The translations under genes and the position numbers were made by a program. The notes beneath the pieces were generated by a model. That model was not told the DNA's origin, made no database searches, and saw only the letters and a program-made list of their open reading frames with translations. This document shows, in pieces, positions 51,622 through 64,000 of a DNA stretch of 64,000 nucleotides. This DNA is from Drosophila pseudoobscura (taxonomy: Eukaryota > Arthropoda > Insecta > Diptera > Drosophilidae), in assembly GCF_009870125.1 (NCBI RefSeq), contig NC_046679.1, forward strand, positions 16,864,001 to 16,928,000, in the 5' to 3' direction. Positions within the stretch are counted from its first letter, which is position 1; each line of letters opens with the position of its first letter.

Positions 51622-54600
51622 TTGGAAGCCGTTGTGGTTGCGGTGATCCCTTTTGCTAGTTGATTGATTGGATTTGGACGGGATGACGCTGTCTGGATTA
51701 CCCTATATAGTGCTCTTCATTCAATTGTTAGCCGTAGCATGGGTTTCATCTAATGTCCTTAGCACTCGTCCTGCTTCCTGACAATCGTTTCAATGTACAG
51801 AACATATATTCCAGGGCGTGCTGTAATCAAACGGAACACACGCACACTCAAGTTAGTTTTATGGTTTAAGGATCCTGCTATCAGATGTACATATGTTGTT
51901 CAAGGATATTCCATTGCCTCTCCCCAGCCCGTGTGTGTGTGTGTGTCTTCCAGTTAGATCTGAGAGTTTTCCCCGTCCCCCGCATGGGAGGGGGCTCCGT
52001 AAATTACTCGCAAGTGCAAACAAAATTTAATTTAAGAGACGACCCCGCGGGTCAAACTGTTGCCCACCCCGAGCCCCCCCCCTCGAACATTATGCAGGCC
52101 ATTCATTGCCGAGGCGATGGCGACGGCAGTCAGGAAAACTAAATGAGGAAATCTAAATGGAAATTTCAAATGTGTTTCAAATGGGCAGCAAATTACAACA
52201 GCAACAAAAAAAATCCCGAAACCCCACCACACACACGCACTGATGAACAGAGAGTATGAAGAAGAAGAGAGCGCGCGAGCGGGGGACGGGGGACGGCGAA
52301 CGGGACGGTCTGTGAGAGTGAATGGGGATGTGTGGCTGTGTGTGTGGAAATGGGACAACGACAACAGTTGCCTGTAGAAGCATGCTTGTGTGAGTGTGTG
52401 CGTGTTTGACTTGAAAACTTGCCAAAGGGCGTGTGCGTGTGTGTGTGCGACAGAAGAAGCAGAGCGAAGAGTAGACTGAAGAGGAAGGCGGAGAACGGAG
52501 TGAATAGGAGAGCAACAACAAAAAGAGGAAGCAGAACGGAGCAGAGCAGCAACAGGCACGTAGACGACAAAATGGAAAAACTTTACGCCTGCCATAAAAC
52601 AGAACACAAAAAAAAATCAACCAAGAAGCCCAAAGTCGCTCTCACGACTTGAAGATACCCTACGCCAACTAGGAATCCTTTGAGTTTCAGTCTTAAGCAT
52701 AATTATGGCTGTCACAATTAACCGATTAGCTATGAGTATAAAGGTTTTTGGTGTATCAGAAGATCATAAATTTTTGCCTCAATGAGGAGGAAGCAGAAAG
52801 TTCCAGATATTTACATGAATTAACTGAGTCTTGTTGTGGTGTAGATCGGAAATGTTATCTTGTTAAAGAACACAATCTACCCTCGATTCAGTAAAAGTAC
52901 CTGGCAACACCACGAACAGGCATTCAGACAAACAAAACCAAACTGGAACACAATCCCCCAATCATCCATCTAGAAATTGTTGTGGAAAGTCATGAAATTC
53001 CATTGGCATGGATCCACTTATCACTTTCTGACTTTCTGTTGGCTGCGCTGCTCTTTGCTGTTCCGCCCTCTTTCGTATTCCAACAAAAACATCCTTGGGC
53101 GAACGAAATCATGAGAAGGAAACGGACGGACGGAACGAAACGAAACGAAGCGTAGACGGCAGTAACGCATGCAAACAAAGTTGTCGTTTGTTGTCTTCGT
53201 TTTTCGTCTCCGGGGATCGGATCCCCTCCTCTCCGTTGCTGAGGAGAATGCGCGGCACTTGCTAAATATTTGCCAAACCACCAGACCAGACCCGACCAGA
53301 CCAATCTCCCGCCCGCCCGCAAGTGCGCGCGCGCTCTTTCTTATCTTATCGGGGCCGCCTGTACGCTTTAATTGAAAATCATTTCAGTTCCAGTTCCCAT
53401 TCCCATTCCGAACCGATTCTCCTTTTTAGCTCCTCCGATCGCACAGAGAGAGGGTCACACTGTTTCGTTTTTTCTTTTCACTTTCTGTTCTTCTTGGGTC
53501 CCACTATTTTGATTGGATTTTTTGCTTTGCACTTTTTGTGATCGTTTGTTTTCATTTTGTGTCTGCGCTGCACTTGTTCAAATCAATTGAGGGGGCAGAA
53601 CCATTCAATACCCGTAGAGCGGGAGAGAGAGAGAGATCGAATAGACACACACACACACACTCACGCCCATGCACACAGTCACTGGGGCTTTTGCAAACAG
53701 TTATTAGAGGAGCTTTACGAAAAAGCTTTTGTCGCTCAAGAGCAAAGAAATGTTCAAGAGAGCGGCCGCGCACACGATCACAGAAATATACTTTATATAC
53801 ATGTATGTATGTATATATTTTTTTTCTTCTTATTCATGGTTAGATTTTTAATGGAATTGTATTGTTTTCAGTTTGTTTTCGCCGTGCCGTGCCTCTGCGG
53901 CACGCACTAGTCTTTCCGTTTACCGTTGCGTTTTCTTACTTTGCATGAATTAAATTTTACTTAATTCTGTCCGCTATTTCGGTTTCAGTTCCACAGAGTG
54001 AACCCGTCCTCACTCGTTCAAAACTCGCGCACGAATGAGTAAGTCAAAGTCCTCGACGCAGGAAGTCGACTGCGCAGCGGCACACACATACAGACACACA
54101 CACGTACACTGGCCTCTGCCTCTGTCAGTCACGTCGTCTGCTCACACGGACACTCTGCGCCTGATAAGAGTGGCGGCGGCGGCGGCGGCGGAGGCCCTGG
54201 TCGTCGTTCTAGGGGTGGGCGGCACGGCACGGTACGGTTCTGCCTGCCTGCGGCAGAGAGGAGATCACTTTACAGACGGGAAAAAAGCAGAGGGAAACAT
54301 GCGCTTATTTTTACACCCCTTTTGATACACACACACACACAAACATGCAGTCGAATAGGGGTAGAGGGAGACGGATTCAATTAATATTCCACAATAGTAA
54401 GCACCTTTCTTTTTTTTTGTTTGTTAATATTTTCTCCTTTTGCTGACGCCTGCAGTTTTGTTGCCTTTCCTTTTCTTTTGTTTAATTTTAGTTTTTTTTC
54501 TGCTTGGTTTTTTGTATTTCCAAATTTCCAAGTGGAAATTTTCACAACTCAGGCGGTGAGAGCAGCGTTAGAGAGAGAAGGAGAATGACGAACAGGGAGA

Positions 54601-54780
54601 GCGGTGGAGGAGGAGGGTGATGCGATCATACCGAACCGCGATCCGCACGAACGAAAAACGAAACGAAACACTTTTGCCGCACGTCAAATTTCGTCCGTCC
54701 CGGTTGAATCCAAAATGTGAATGAGCGATCCTCGGGCTCCCAAGCTCCAAACGACCACGTCCACGAACCGTCGTCGCTGT

Positions 54781-54802
54781 CGTCGTCGTCGTCGTCGTCG
54801 TC
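54781..54802. repeat. (CGT)n trinucleotide repeat
   Basis: Seven CGT units (CGA/ACG on minus), within non-coding DNA. Confidence 0.9.
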
Positions 54803-55479
54803 ATCGCTGTCGCGGCCCCACACTCGCAAACACACACACACACTTCAGCAAACACACACCAATGCACACGCGTACACATTGCCGACAATCCTACATCCGT
54901 CGAGGCGAGGCAGCGCTGCCAGCGCGCTCACAAAAGGAATGAGCACACATACACACACACCCATACAAGAGTCACAAACTACATTCACAGAAACAGGCAT
55001 AGGGCTGCCTGCCTGCCTGCCTGCTGGTGCTGCTGATGACTTTGTAGACTTTTCACTGGGTCCCGTCCCCAAGTCTCCACAGAAAAACTGTTGCCGTTCT
55101 CTTACTCACTCTCCTGCGCTGCGCTCTCTCACACCACGACACGATCTCTTACGCTGCTCTCCTCCGCTGTTGCCGCGCTGCTTGCGCCTTTGACTTTTTG
55201 AATTTTTAATTTCCTTTACACGCGACGGCTAGAGAGAGGGGAAAAAGAGGAAGGGGCAGGCGGGCAGGCGGGCAGGCATGGGTCTCGGTCTCGGGGCTGT
55301 TGCTTTGCTGTTTTGAGTGAGGGACGGGCCAAGAGCGTTGACGAAACGGGGTTAAAATGAAAAACATGATGGGGGGGAAAAAGCTAGGAAAAAACCACAG
55401 TAACAAAAAAAATACAGCTTTTGGGTGCGCGCAGCAGCCTCGTAGCTTCCATCTGTAAGTGTATATTTGTATATTTGTT

Positions 55480-55508
55480 TGTGTGTGTGTATGTGTGTGT
55501 GTGTGTGT
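55480..55508. repeat. (GT)n microsatellite
   Basis: A GT run of about 29 bp with a single interruption. Confidence 0.9.
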
Positions 55509-56195
55509 AAGGGCATTAGGCGGCATTTGGGTTGGGTTCGGCCTGGTTATTGGGGTTGGGCGCCTGGGCGCTGCCTTTTTTCAAATTGGATTTTTCCCCC
55601 GACATCGAGGAAAAACATGTGGAAACTTGAGCCAGACCCAGTCCCAGCGATCGCTACGAGTGGCGACTGACGAGTGTGTGCTTGTGTGTGCAAAGGAGCG
55701 TCTGTCTGCATGTGTGTGCGATGGGATTACGTAAGCAACTGTAACAAGTAACTTCTACAAGCGGGAAGCGGCGGCATCGTCGTCTCCAATTGGAGTCGAA
55801 GTCCTATGCACGAAGTGAGCTTTGGGGCAAAGTTCTGTTCTATTCTCTACACTTTACTTTATGTAGCTTTTATCCTCTACACCTTTGTTAGGGGTTTTTT
55901 GTTGTTGTTGTTTTTGTTTATTATTACTATCCCCTACCCCTACAACGGAAACGATCGTTTCGCCTAATAGGCTCTCACACTCACACACACCAGGTGAAAT
56001 AGTGCGAGAGAGAGAGAGACAGACATAACTACAACTACAACAATAAGGTAGTCACTGAATCGTAAATTCCTGTTGCTAGCTCTGCCTCTGCCTCAGTCGC
56101 AGTCGCTGGCGCTGTCGCTGCCTCTGCTGCTGTTGTTGTTTGCCTTGCCCTATTGCGTGTTGTTGGTTGGTCGCTGCGCCTGTGTGCCGCTTTTC

Positions 56196-56562
56196 TATAC
56201 CCTTGCCTTGAGGGTATTCCTATTCCGACCAGATGTTGGCAAAACGCTGTAAAAGGAAGCATTTCCATGGCCATGATATTGATGGACATGTCCTTTTGTG
56301 CACCTGTCTCTTTTAAGGACACTTTTAAAAGTTACTCAATGTCGATGATTTAAGGAGAAAACTTCGCAGAGATCGTTCTTAAATGAATTCAAAACGAAAA
56401 GGATTCTAATCTGATTCATAGTGACGAAGTTTGCACGAAAAATCTCTTTGAATTCGAAAATAATCCCAATCGTTGTAATAAAAGCAGTCCTGAATATAAA
56501 TTACAATTCGAACACGAACATTGATCGAACATCCAATCTGCAAGGGTATTTAAAGCTTCGGA
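56196..56562 (+). mobile_element. DINE-1-like element
   Basis: Opens TATACCCTTGCCTTGAGGGTATTC and ends ATCTGCAAGGGTATTTAAAGCTTCGG, the classic 5' hairpin and 3' signature of DINE-1/INE-1. Internal CCGACCAGATGTTGGCAAAACG is also typical. About 367 bp, non-coding, Helentron-associated by family knowledge. Confidence 0.85.
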
Positions 56563-58620
56563 CCCCGAGGGGCTAGCCTTCCTTTCTGGTTTTTTTTTTG
56601 TGGAGCTTTGCCACGAACGATCGCTGTCTGTGGCTTCGGTGCGACTCCGATTCCGATGATTCCGACGACTGCTGTGGGGCGCTGTGGGGCTTTGGGGCTG
56701 TGGCTGTGGCTGTGGCTGTGGCTTGGTGGTGGCCATTGTTGCCGTTCGTTCGTTCTACTTAGTCGCTGGTCTAATACGTATAACATCTAACCACTCTATC
56801 TACGCTCTATGACTTCCTCTCTACACCACTCTCCACATGCATAGGCTGCTGGCGGCTGGCGGCTGTTGTTCCTCTCCTGCTTGAATTTTTTATCAGCAAA
56901 AAAAAAAAGAAGTTACAACAATAGATGCCCATCCCCCGGCTCCGGCCCCTGCCCCTGCCCCTGCCACAGTGTATGTGCCTGTGTGTGGTAGTATTAAGTA
57001 AAACTGCGGAGGCTGAAAGTATAATCGGTGACAGGGGCCCCCACAAATTAACGCCGCCGCCTGAAGATGACGATGTTGAAATTTGTTGTTGGACGGCAGT
57101 GAAAACGGAATGTTTACACTAGGAATGGGAATCCGCTCATTTTGGGGGGGCGGGGGAGAGAAATACATAGAAGAAACGCTTGATCGAGGATGATCAATTA
57201 TATCGAATGATGTTTTTGATATTCAATAAAAATAGTTTATGTGAAAGATTTTGTTGAAAGTATAGATCCTTTTACGGGCAAACCTCTATTGATGGATTGT
57301 GGATTATTTGGCTTAAGTGTCAGTTAACTTATTTAAATAATAATATAATAATAATAAACAATAAAATAAAGCTCGATGATCGATTTTCTGGATATCCTTT
57401 TACATGCATCTCAGAGGACTAATACCATGTTCTCATAACATTTGTGGGCCCAATACCACCGCTCCTATCCTTAGGGAGAACATCAGTAAGGCAATCTAAA
57501 GGACACAGATCTTTCATTGTGATTTGTTGGTTAAGATCCTCTAATCTAGGAAATCTTTGAAAATCTGGCCAAAGGATCCTCTCAATCGTATCACTTTCTC
57601 TCTATCTGATCCTATCCTTAGTTTCTATCTTGGCTTCCTCTGCATGAGGTGCATCTTTGTCGTTTTGTTGGTGACGGATTGCCAATGGATTACTCAATAT
57701 CTTCGGCTCTAAGTGGGTTTCTGGCTCTAGCTCTAGCCGTATTTTATTTTTTATTGATGTGGTTGTCTGTCTGTTAGTTTGTCGCGGTTGTCGCGCGGTC
57801 CACCGACTTGTCATTGTGGGGGGACCCTGCCTTGGGGCATGTCCGTGTGTGTGCGTGACACTCTGCCCATGTGGCGCGGCGGTGCGGCTGTGCGGCGTGG
57901 CCCACACATATTCGCCCCCACAAAAAACGAGAGCTTGAGAGCGAATCGAGCGGCCCACAGCAGCAGCCTGGGATTGCGGCATGGCATGCGTGTCTCTGCC
58001 TCTGTCACGCTCTGTCTCTCTCTCTCTCGCTCTCTGTGTTTCTATCTCTGTTGCCCGCTCTTTGAGCAGGAGAAATAGAGAGAGAGAGAGCCAGCCAGCC
58101 AGCCCAGCCGCTCTCTCAGCGTTTGTTTGATTTCCTACAGCGCTATTTACTGTGTAAATACCAATGGAGATCGGACGGAGAGACGTTAGGAGAGCGTAAC
58201 TCTGTGTGTGTATTTGTGTGCTGGTTTCCTGCATCTGTGTGTATCTGTGTGTGGCAGCCAACTGTTGATGACTGACTAACTGGTGCTCGGTGGCCGGATT
58301 CTGCTGCTGCTGCCGTTGCTGCCATCGCGCGGAAACAGGTATCGCAGGTTGGCACCAAACACATGTTCCTCCCCTCCGCACCTCCCTCCCGCCCTGTAAC
58401 CCTCCCAGCCTGCGCCCAGCGCCTCTTTCCTGCCGCTACCGCTTTGGGGCCGCATCGTCTCGGCCCGCTAGCCGCCAACTGTTTTCCAAGTCTCACCTCA
58501 CTCCACCCCGTCCCCGTCCCCGTCACCGTCCCCGTTTCTATGACTTTTCTAATGCTTCCTCTGTTTTGCTGCTTGGCCGTGTGTGCTTCTCCTTTGCGGC
58601 CGACAGCGACGACAAATTGT

Positions 58621-58812
58621 GGATACCCTCCACTTCCAAAGGGTACCTATGACTTTGGGAGGAAGCTTATACGGATCCTATCAGCATTTACCGTCGGTTT
58701 AATCGGATATATTTTAGATTTAGAATCTTAGATATTTCACTATAGTGTTTTCCATAACCCATAGAAACGATATGTACACATCTGTGATCTGCAAGGGTAT
58801 CAAAAGCATCGG
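58621..58812 (+). mobile_element. DINE-1-like element
   Basis: Begins GATACCCTCCACTTCCAAAGGGTACC and ends GTGATCTGCAAGGGTATCAAAAGCATCGG. It has the same terminal features as 56196-56562 in the same orientation but is internally deleted to about 190 bp. Confidence 0.8.
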
Positions 58813-61458
58813 CGCCAATCATAAACTAGTCTGCCTTTCCTTTCTTTTTTTGTACTTTGTACTTTTTGCCTTCTTACATGCCTGGCATTTCTCTTCGCAT
58901 TCCTTTTCCCATGCCTATTCCTTACTCTATGCTATGCTCTCCCTCTCCCTTCCATTCTCTCCGCACTCTTCCTATCATCTCACCGCTCTTCCTCTCTCTT
59001 TCTCGCTGAGCTTGACGCTCGTCAGAGCTTCGTTTCGTTTCGTTTCGTTTTCTAGCTGTCATAAAGTCCCGTTGTTGTTTTCGTTGTTGTTGCGTCTGCC
59101 CGCTGCTGCCTGCTGCTGGCTGCTTCTAGCTCTTTCTAGTCGCCTTTGGCTTTTTTGTTCGCCAAGTGTAAAAATTCCTTTGCACGTAGGCAAGCAGTGG
59201 AGGAAAAAAGCTTGGCTCAAAGCTACATGTACATACAGCCAAGAAAATACAAAAAAAAGGTTAGCAGCCAAGCACGTAAGCTTCCACCGAGTAGTAGAAG
59301 CAGGTTGGTGGGGGGGAGGGGGGGGGGGAGACAACGGGCAGCGTGGGCCGTTGTTCAATGCCAAACAGATACACACACACACACACACACACATACATGC
59401 AGAGTAGGACTCGAAGCGGGGCTTGAAAGTCCCCCTCATAGTCATAGTTTTTCGAAATTGTCATTCAAGTGTAACCGAGAGCCGAGCCTCGGCCTAGGCT
59501 TGTTTTTACAGACCCACACATCCATACACATGCACAACAATATATGTAGATACATACATACATATGTACGTATATGTAGATATAGTGAATAATTTCATTC
59601 ATAGAGAAATTTAATAATAGACGCGACACAAGAGGAATCCCCACTGTGCATACCATGGCCATCAGTGGGTGGATTTTTTATCAGAAATCTGACGCTAAAA
59701 ATTATAAAAACTCAAAAAATATATCAATAAAAGACTGCTAGCTAGTCTAGTAAATACAAAAAAAAAACTTTAAACTTTAAACTGTGTAAAATATAAAACA
59801 TATTATATTTTGTAAAAATTTAGTTTTTCTACGTATTTCTATTCCGTAATTAGATACAAATATAGTCTGGTATTTGTCCCATTGTGCTTTCGTATCCATA
59901 CATCCACACAGATACTACTTCAACATTTATAGATACAAGATGTATCTGTATGGAGGTTCCAATCATATATGGCAAACATTTGCGGAGGAGTGAGCGACAA
60001 GAATCGGTTGGGTCTTCCACTCGACTATGAAATAATACTCGGCAGGAAGGAGGAAGGGACTGGCGACTTCACTGCTTCACTGAACAGTGGCTAGAGGCTG
60101 GGGTCTGGTTGTGGGGCGATTGGGGGCTGTGCCAGTGGAAAGGAAAAACTTGTTGCCTTCGTTGGAATGAGCTCACGCTCACCCTAGCAGCGGATCCGTC
60201 TATAGGGAACGACGGGGTACGGAATGACTGATTTGTGGCCATCGTTAGACACAGCGTTGGCAGCCCCCCCCCTCCCCACAAAAAACAAGAGCTGCCAACC
60301 CGACTGGTTTTTGTGGCCGCTCCGCTGCTGATTACAAAATAGTTTTTTCGGGCTGACATTTTGTCAACCATAAAAATGCAGCCCAAAAGAGCTTGGAGCT
60401 GGAGCTGGAGCTGGAGTCCCGCCATAGAAGGGCGTCTCTTTCATCTCCCCATGCGATGCGATGTGGTGCGGTGCGGCAACAGTTGTCTGAACCACTGCTC
60501 CTCTGCCTCTGCCTCTGCCCCACCCACCAACCATCCACCGCTGGGGCGGCGGCTGTCAGCATTATTGATCTATGCATGTTTTTTGTTTCCTTCTTTTACG
60601 TGCTCTTCACGCCTCGACCCACACAAATAAGAGACAGAAATGAAATTGTTGCTTTTGCTGTCGCCCGTGCCCCCCCCCCCCTTAGTCATTTGCGCTTTGC
60701 TTTGGTGAGCTTTTTATGGTGGTGTCCTTAATTTAGACATTCGAAATGCGGGTCAACAGCGAAACGGGGAAAGTTCCGGCATCGGCCAACGGCAGAGGAA
60801 GCGAAGCACTCAACGACACACTTGGCCAAGCACTCAACTGGAGTTCCATCAAAATTGTTTCGATATAATCGTACATACTTTTTGTATATATCATTAATAT
60901 CGGTTCCTTGCACTCTAGATATCTCCCAGAAAAGATTAAGGGATCGATCCACCATTGGATGGGAGGATGGCATTCGCTGGCTGAAGGGCTGGCTGGCTCT
61001 AAGGGCTGTGTTCCCCTCACCACACAAACAGCTTTGGCGATACATCGATGACCTTTTGACCTGTTCTGAGAGGGTTTTCCCTTCTCTATCGGTGGATACT
61101 CTGCACGTGTCCCGTAGCGCTTGTTTACTTTTGTGACCACAGAATATTGTGATTCCCTTAACCGCATTTCGCCTGATAAGAAAAGAGCCAAAGGAAGTAC
61201 ATCATACATACATACATATATACATAAATATGTATGTACATACATATGTGTACATGATAGGAGCACACATGTGTACTTTGGGACATTGTACGAGTTCTAC
61301 AACGAAAAGATAAAAGACATTAGCTACATATTGGAGGAGATTCTCGAATGCCTGGGAGCTCTCCTAGGAGTCACCCGCTCGTAAGAAAAAGCTTTATTTG
61401 ATTTGATATTTGGTTGATAACACCAACAGCAACGGCAAGAAAGAGAGCAGCCAAAGAA

Positions 61459-61496
61459 AGAGAGAGAGAGAGAGAGATCGGGAGAGAGAGAGAGAG
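61459..61496. repeat. (GA)n tract
   Basis: About 38 bp of GA repeat with one ATCGG break. A potential GAGA-factor landing site, as are the CT/GA tracts at 58015-58031 and 58078-58091. Confidence 0.85.
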
Positions 61497-64000
61497 CAGA
61501 GTAAACATCAAGTGCGATCGAAATTAGAAATGCCGGCATTCTGGGAGAGAGTGGTGTGTCTTGCACATGTGTTTTGTTTTTGTGGCTCTCTTTGCGTTTG
61601 CGTTTGTAATTTCTTTTCATTAAGTTGCTTTTGGGCTTATCCCATCTCGCCTCCGCCTCCGCCTCCCATCGGTCGGCTCCCTCGCTCCTTGGGCCCGTTA
61701 ATGGAAATCCGAAATTTGGTGCGCGGATATTTTTAACATGACCCAAATGCCGGGGGATCCAGCCACTAGAAAAATCCTCTGACGAAACTTTCCCGAACAG
61801 CTGCGGCCGTCCCGGCCACCCACCCGCCCGCACTCACGCCCGCTGCTGCAGCCAGAGAGGATCGCTCGGCTATCGCTTCGGCTCGCCTTGCTCGGCCGAC
61901 CACAAGAGACAAAGGAAACGACGGCCAAAGGCAAACGAAGAGGAACAGGCATCTGCATGGCAAACGTCTACCGGCGGAATACCCTGTAGTGGTAGAGATT
62001 TCGAGAGGGGATTACAGTGCGAGGGAGGCTTGTTGAAGTGAAATCAACACTCGCAGAAGCAGAAGCCCACACAGAAACAGCTTTGGAAATATTGTGGCAA
62101 ATGGGAGAGCGGAGAGCGCAGCTAGCGTTAGTCAGCAACAAAATACTCTCTACGCATATCCCCGCGCTTGCCATCTGGTATAAAGGGTATCCTCGCGAGA
62201 CAAAAAGCACGCAGTTTGTTTGCGCTGCTTTCTCTTCGTGCGTTTGGGAGGGAGCCTCTGCCAGCGTCAACGTCAGCGTCAGCGTCACGACTGCGTGCAT
62301 ATTTTTGTTCTCCTTGCTGCTCTCCTGGCGTGCCTGTCTCAGCGGGTGCGTTCGTGTGTGTGTGTGTGCGTGTGTGTAGGCCCCTTGATAAAATTGTGTG
62401 TGTCATCCCCCGGTCGCCTCCCCCTGCGACCCCATGACCACTGCCAACCGCCACCGCCGTGCACTCAATTAAGCTTATCGCGCACTGTCCGTGTCTGACC
62501 GTGTCTGTGTGCGTTGGGGATATTTGTTTGCTGCTCGCTTTTGTTGTTGTTTCTGTTTTATGTTTCTGTTTAGAGGTGACTTTCCTCTGTGCGGCGCTCC
62601 TTGGAGGCGGCTACGCAACGCGAGCGAGAAAAAAGTACGAGTATCTGCTTGTCACTGCCCCCCCGCCCCGCCCCGCAATGGATGTGTGCATGTGTGTGTG
62701 TGTGTGGCAGCATTGGTGTCGTGTGCAATCGGCCTCAGAGAAGCGGACGCAATCGAAAAAAATCCTCTTTGAGAGGATTAAAATATACACACAGCTTTTT
62801 GTTTTGTAGTTGTAGTTGTTGTTGCTGTTTCTTATTCTCATGTGCTCTTTGCCTTTTGCGCAATGGACAGTGGGGCAAAAGTGATTGGGCGACTAAGGAT
62901 TGGGGATCAAAAGAAAGTAAATTATAAAGATATACATATTTTATCTTATTACAAAGATATATTTTATTTCTAGTTCAATTTAATTGACAAATGTTCGAAC
63001 TTTCTTCCAAGGGAGATCCTTGGAACATAGCTGACCTTTACGAACTTTAGATATGGTAACACAATCTGAATATCCTGTTCTTTGGTTTATTTTTCTAGGA
63101 TAGCTCTACGTGTGAGCCTTTGTGCCACTGTGCCAGTGCCTGTGCCTGTGCCCCTTCCAATGCTAGCGGGGCCTCCCATCGTCCCATAAACGGACAATGT
63201 CCCCTGCCAAAGCTTAAGGGTAGCCACCAGCGCAACGGCGACTTCTGCGTCGGCAGCGTCGGCAGCGTAGTCGTCGCTTTCAATTACCTTCCATTTGCAT
63301 TTCGTGCAGTTGCTTATTTCTCTCTCCCTCTCTCTTTCTCTCTCTGTTTTTGCTGATGTTTGCCTTTTCCCTGTGCTGTGCGCACACAGCCTTAAGTCGG
63401 ATGCCTGCTGTCCGTTCTCCTTTTTGATTTTCCCGTTCTCATGCAAAATAGGAAACGCCTTGTGAGTGTGTGGGTGAGTGTGGCCGCCGCCACAGGGCGT
63501 ATACTTGACGCGGACATTGAGCTGCGTCGGCAGCGATGGCGACGGCGACGGCGCCGACGGCGTTAATTGAATTAAGGCGTTGCAAAGGCTTAAGGCAACA
63601 GCTAGCGGAAATTGCAAAATGAGGCGACACATAGGGTGGGGGGAGGCGCGAGGCACGTGAGTGCAGGCCAAGAAAATCCTTTTTTGGTCAAGAAACTAAA
63701 AAACGACCCCAAGGTCTGGCCCAATTCCTGCCGGCTTCAACGGATTTTTTGTAAACGGTTGCTCTTTGGCTTCCGCTTTTGGCTCGTTTTGCCTCGTTCT
63801 GCGTTCTGCTTATTTGCCGCTGATTTTCTTGGCCACATTCTCTTTTCGCTGATGCTTTCTGCCTGCCGGAATTACAAAACATATTTTGGCCACTGACCTT
63901 TTCTTTTTTGCCTTTTCTTATACTTTGTTCTTATACTTTGCGGTGCTCCACTTTTAAATTTGGGCTTCTACAGTAGTTGGATTGGAGTCTCTTTTTTCGT

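Larger units (their letters stand above)
51622..64000 (-). other. non-coding tramtrack upstream/5' UTR-intron region
   Basis: More than 12 kb without a convincing coding frame on either strand. The sequence is a mosaic of GC-balanced DNA studded with (GT/CA)n, (GA/CT)n and (CGT)n tracts and some AT-rich islands (52650-52980, 57170-57620, 59590-59990, 62930-63100) that look like repeat insertions. GC-rich, purine-loaded segments read on minus around 55200-55090 and 54880-54560 resemble Drosophila leader exons, and a GTGAGTAAG donor lies at about 55103 (minus). Because tramtrack is transcribed leftward from here, alternative leader exons and enhancers are the likely content. This is inference; D. 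melanogaster ttk is known to have long upstream introns. Confidence 0.5.

Noticed and set aside
53449-53463. GGGTCACACTG as a Motif 1 promoter
   Set aside because: The first base does not fit YGGTCACACTR and there is no plus-strand gene downstream.
54626-54841. Poly-aspartate frame opposite the CGT repeat
   Set aside because: A trinucleotide-repeat artefact with no flanking coding signature.
57602-58381. 259-codon minus-strand frame upstream of tramtrack
   Set aside because: Built from GA/CA repeats (ERETERDRGRD-type runs) and Q/T-rich low complexity. No domain, and the start lies in repeat DNA.

Overview
The window is nuclear DNA of a Drosophila species. Intron sizes, splice signals, protein identities and (CA)n/(GA)n microsatellite density all fit the genus. 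It is not D. melanogaster: the proteins are full-length but diverged. The DINE-1-like and LOA/I-like transposon remnants would suit an obscura-group fly, which is an inference I cannot prove from one window. Most recognised genes belong to Muller element E (3R of D. melanogaster).

Left block (1-22.9 kb). The 3' part of an IBA57-type Fe-S assembly factor is followed closely by a CDPF1-family gene, which is convergent with a saccharopine-dehydrogenase-like oxidoreductase. A 4.5-kb non-coding stretch follows, holding a three-copy diverged repeat, a promoter-like motif array and a DINE-1 scrap. Then come a CaaX-terminated nuclear-lamina-type protein (kugelkern), a small transposon graveyard (Tc1-like plus a non-LTR tail), the split-kinase gene greatwall, and, convergent with it, the twelve-exon Epg5 autophagy tether.

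Middle (22.9-26 kb). This is repeat-rich DNA with a foldback/MITE element, a decayed non-LTR retrotransposon of the same family as the 10.4-kb fragment, and AT-rich filler. It probably marks a synteny junction, because the genes to the right have D. melanogaster orthologues at 100D-E whereas greatwall is at about 91.

Right block (26-51.6 kb). In order: an acidic lysine-rich nuclear-type protein (minus strand), nero (deoxyhypusine hydroxylase) and awd (nucleoside diphosphate kinase) on plus, a basic protein of unknown function and TBCA on minus, eEF1alpha2 on minus, NOP16 on minus, CstF50 on plus, and tramtrack on minus with both alternative zinc-finger exons (Ttk69 and Ttk88). nero acts on eIF5A and eEF1alpha2 is an elongation factor, so two translation genes lie close together, but no operon-like logic is implied. 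Non-coding tramtrack upstream DNA fills 51.6-64 kb. It is dominated by GA/CA/GT/CGT microsatellites and two more DINE-1-like insertions; I see no coding gene there.

Main leads. (1) An open frame of 185 codons directly follows the UAA stop of eEF1alpha2 in the same frame (UAA-CUAG context), encoding a membrane-segment-like module: a candidate stop-codon readthrough or downstream cistron. (2) Four related promoter-like arrays (GTCAGTATATTT/GGTATATTTCTGAG, matching Ohler motif 6) lie upstream of four genes; two of them share more than 100 bp. (3) tramtrack has an AAG|GCAAGT GC-AG intron. (4) The acidic gene has an overlapping, coding-like 3' reading frame.
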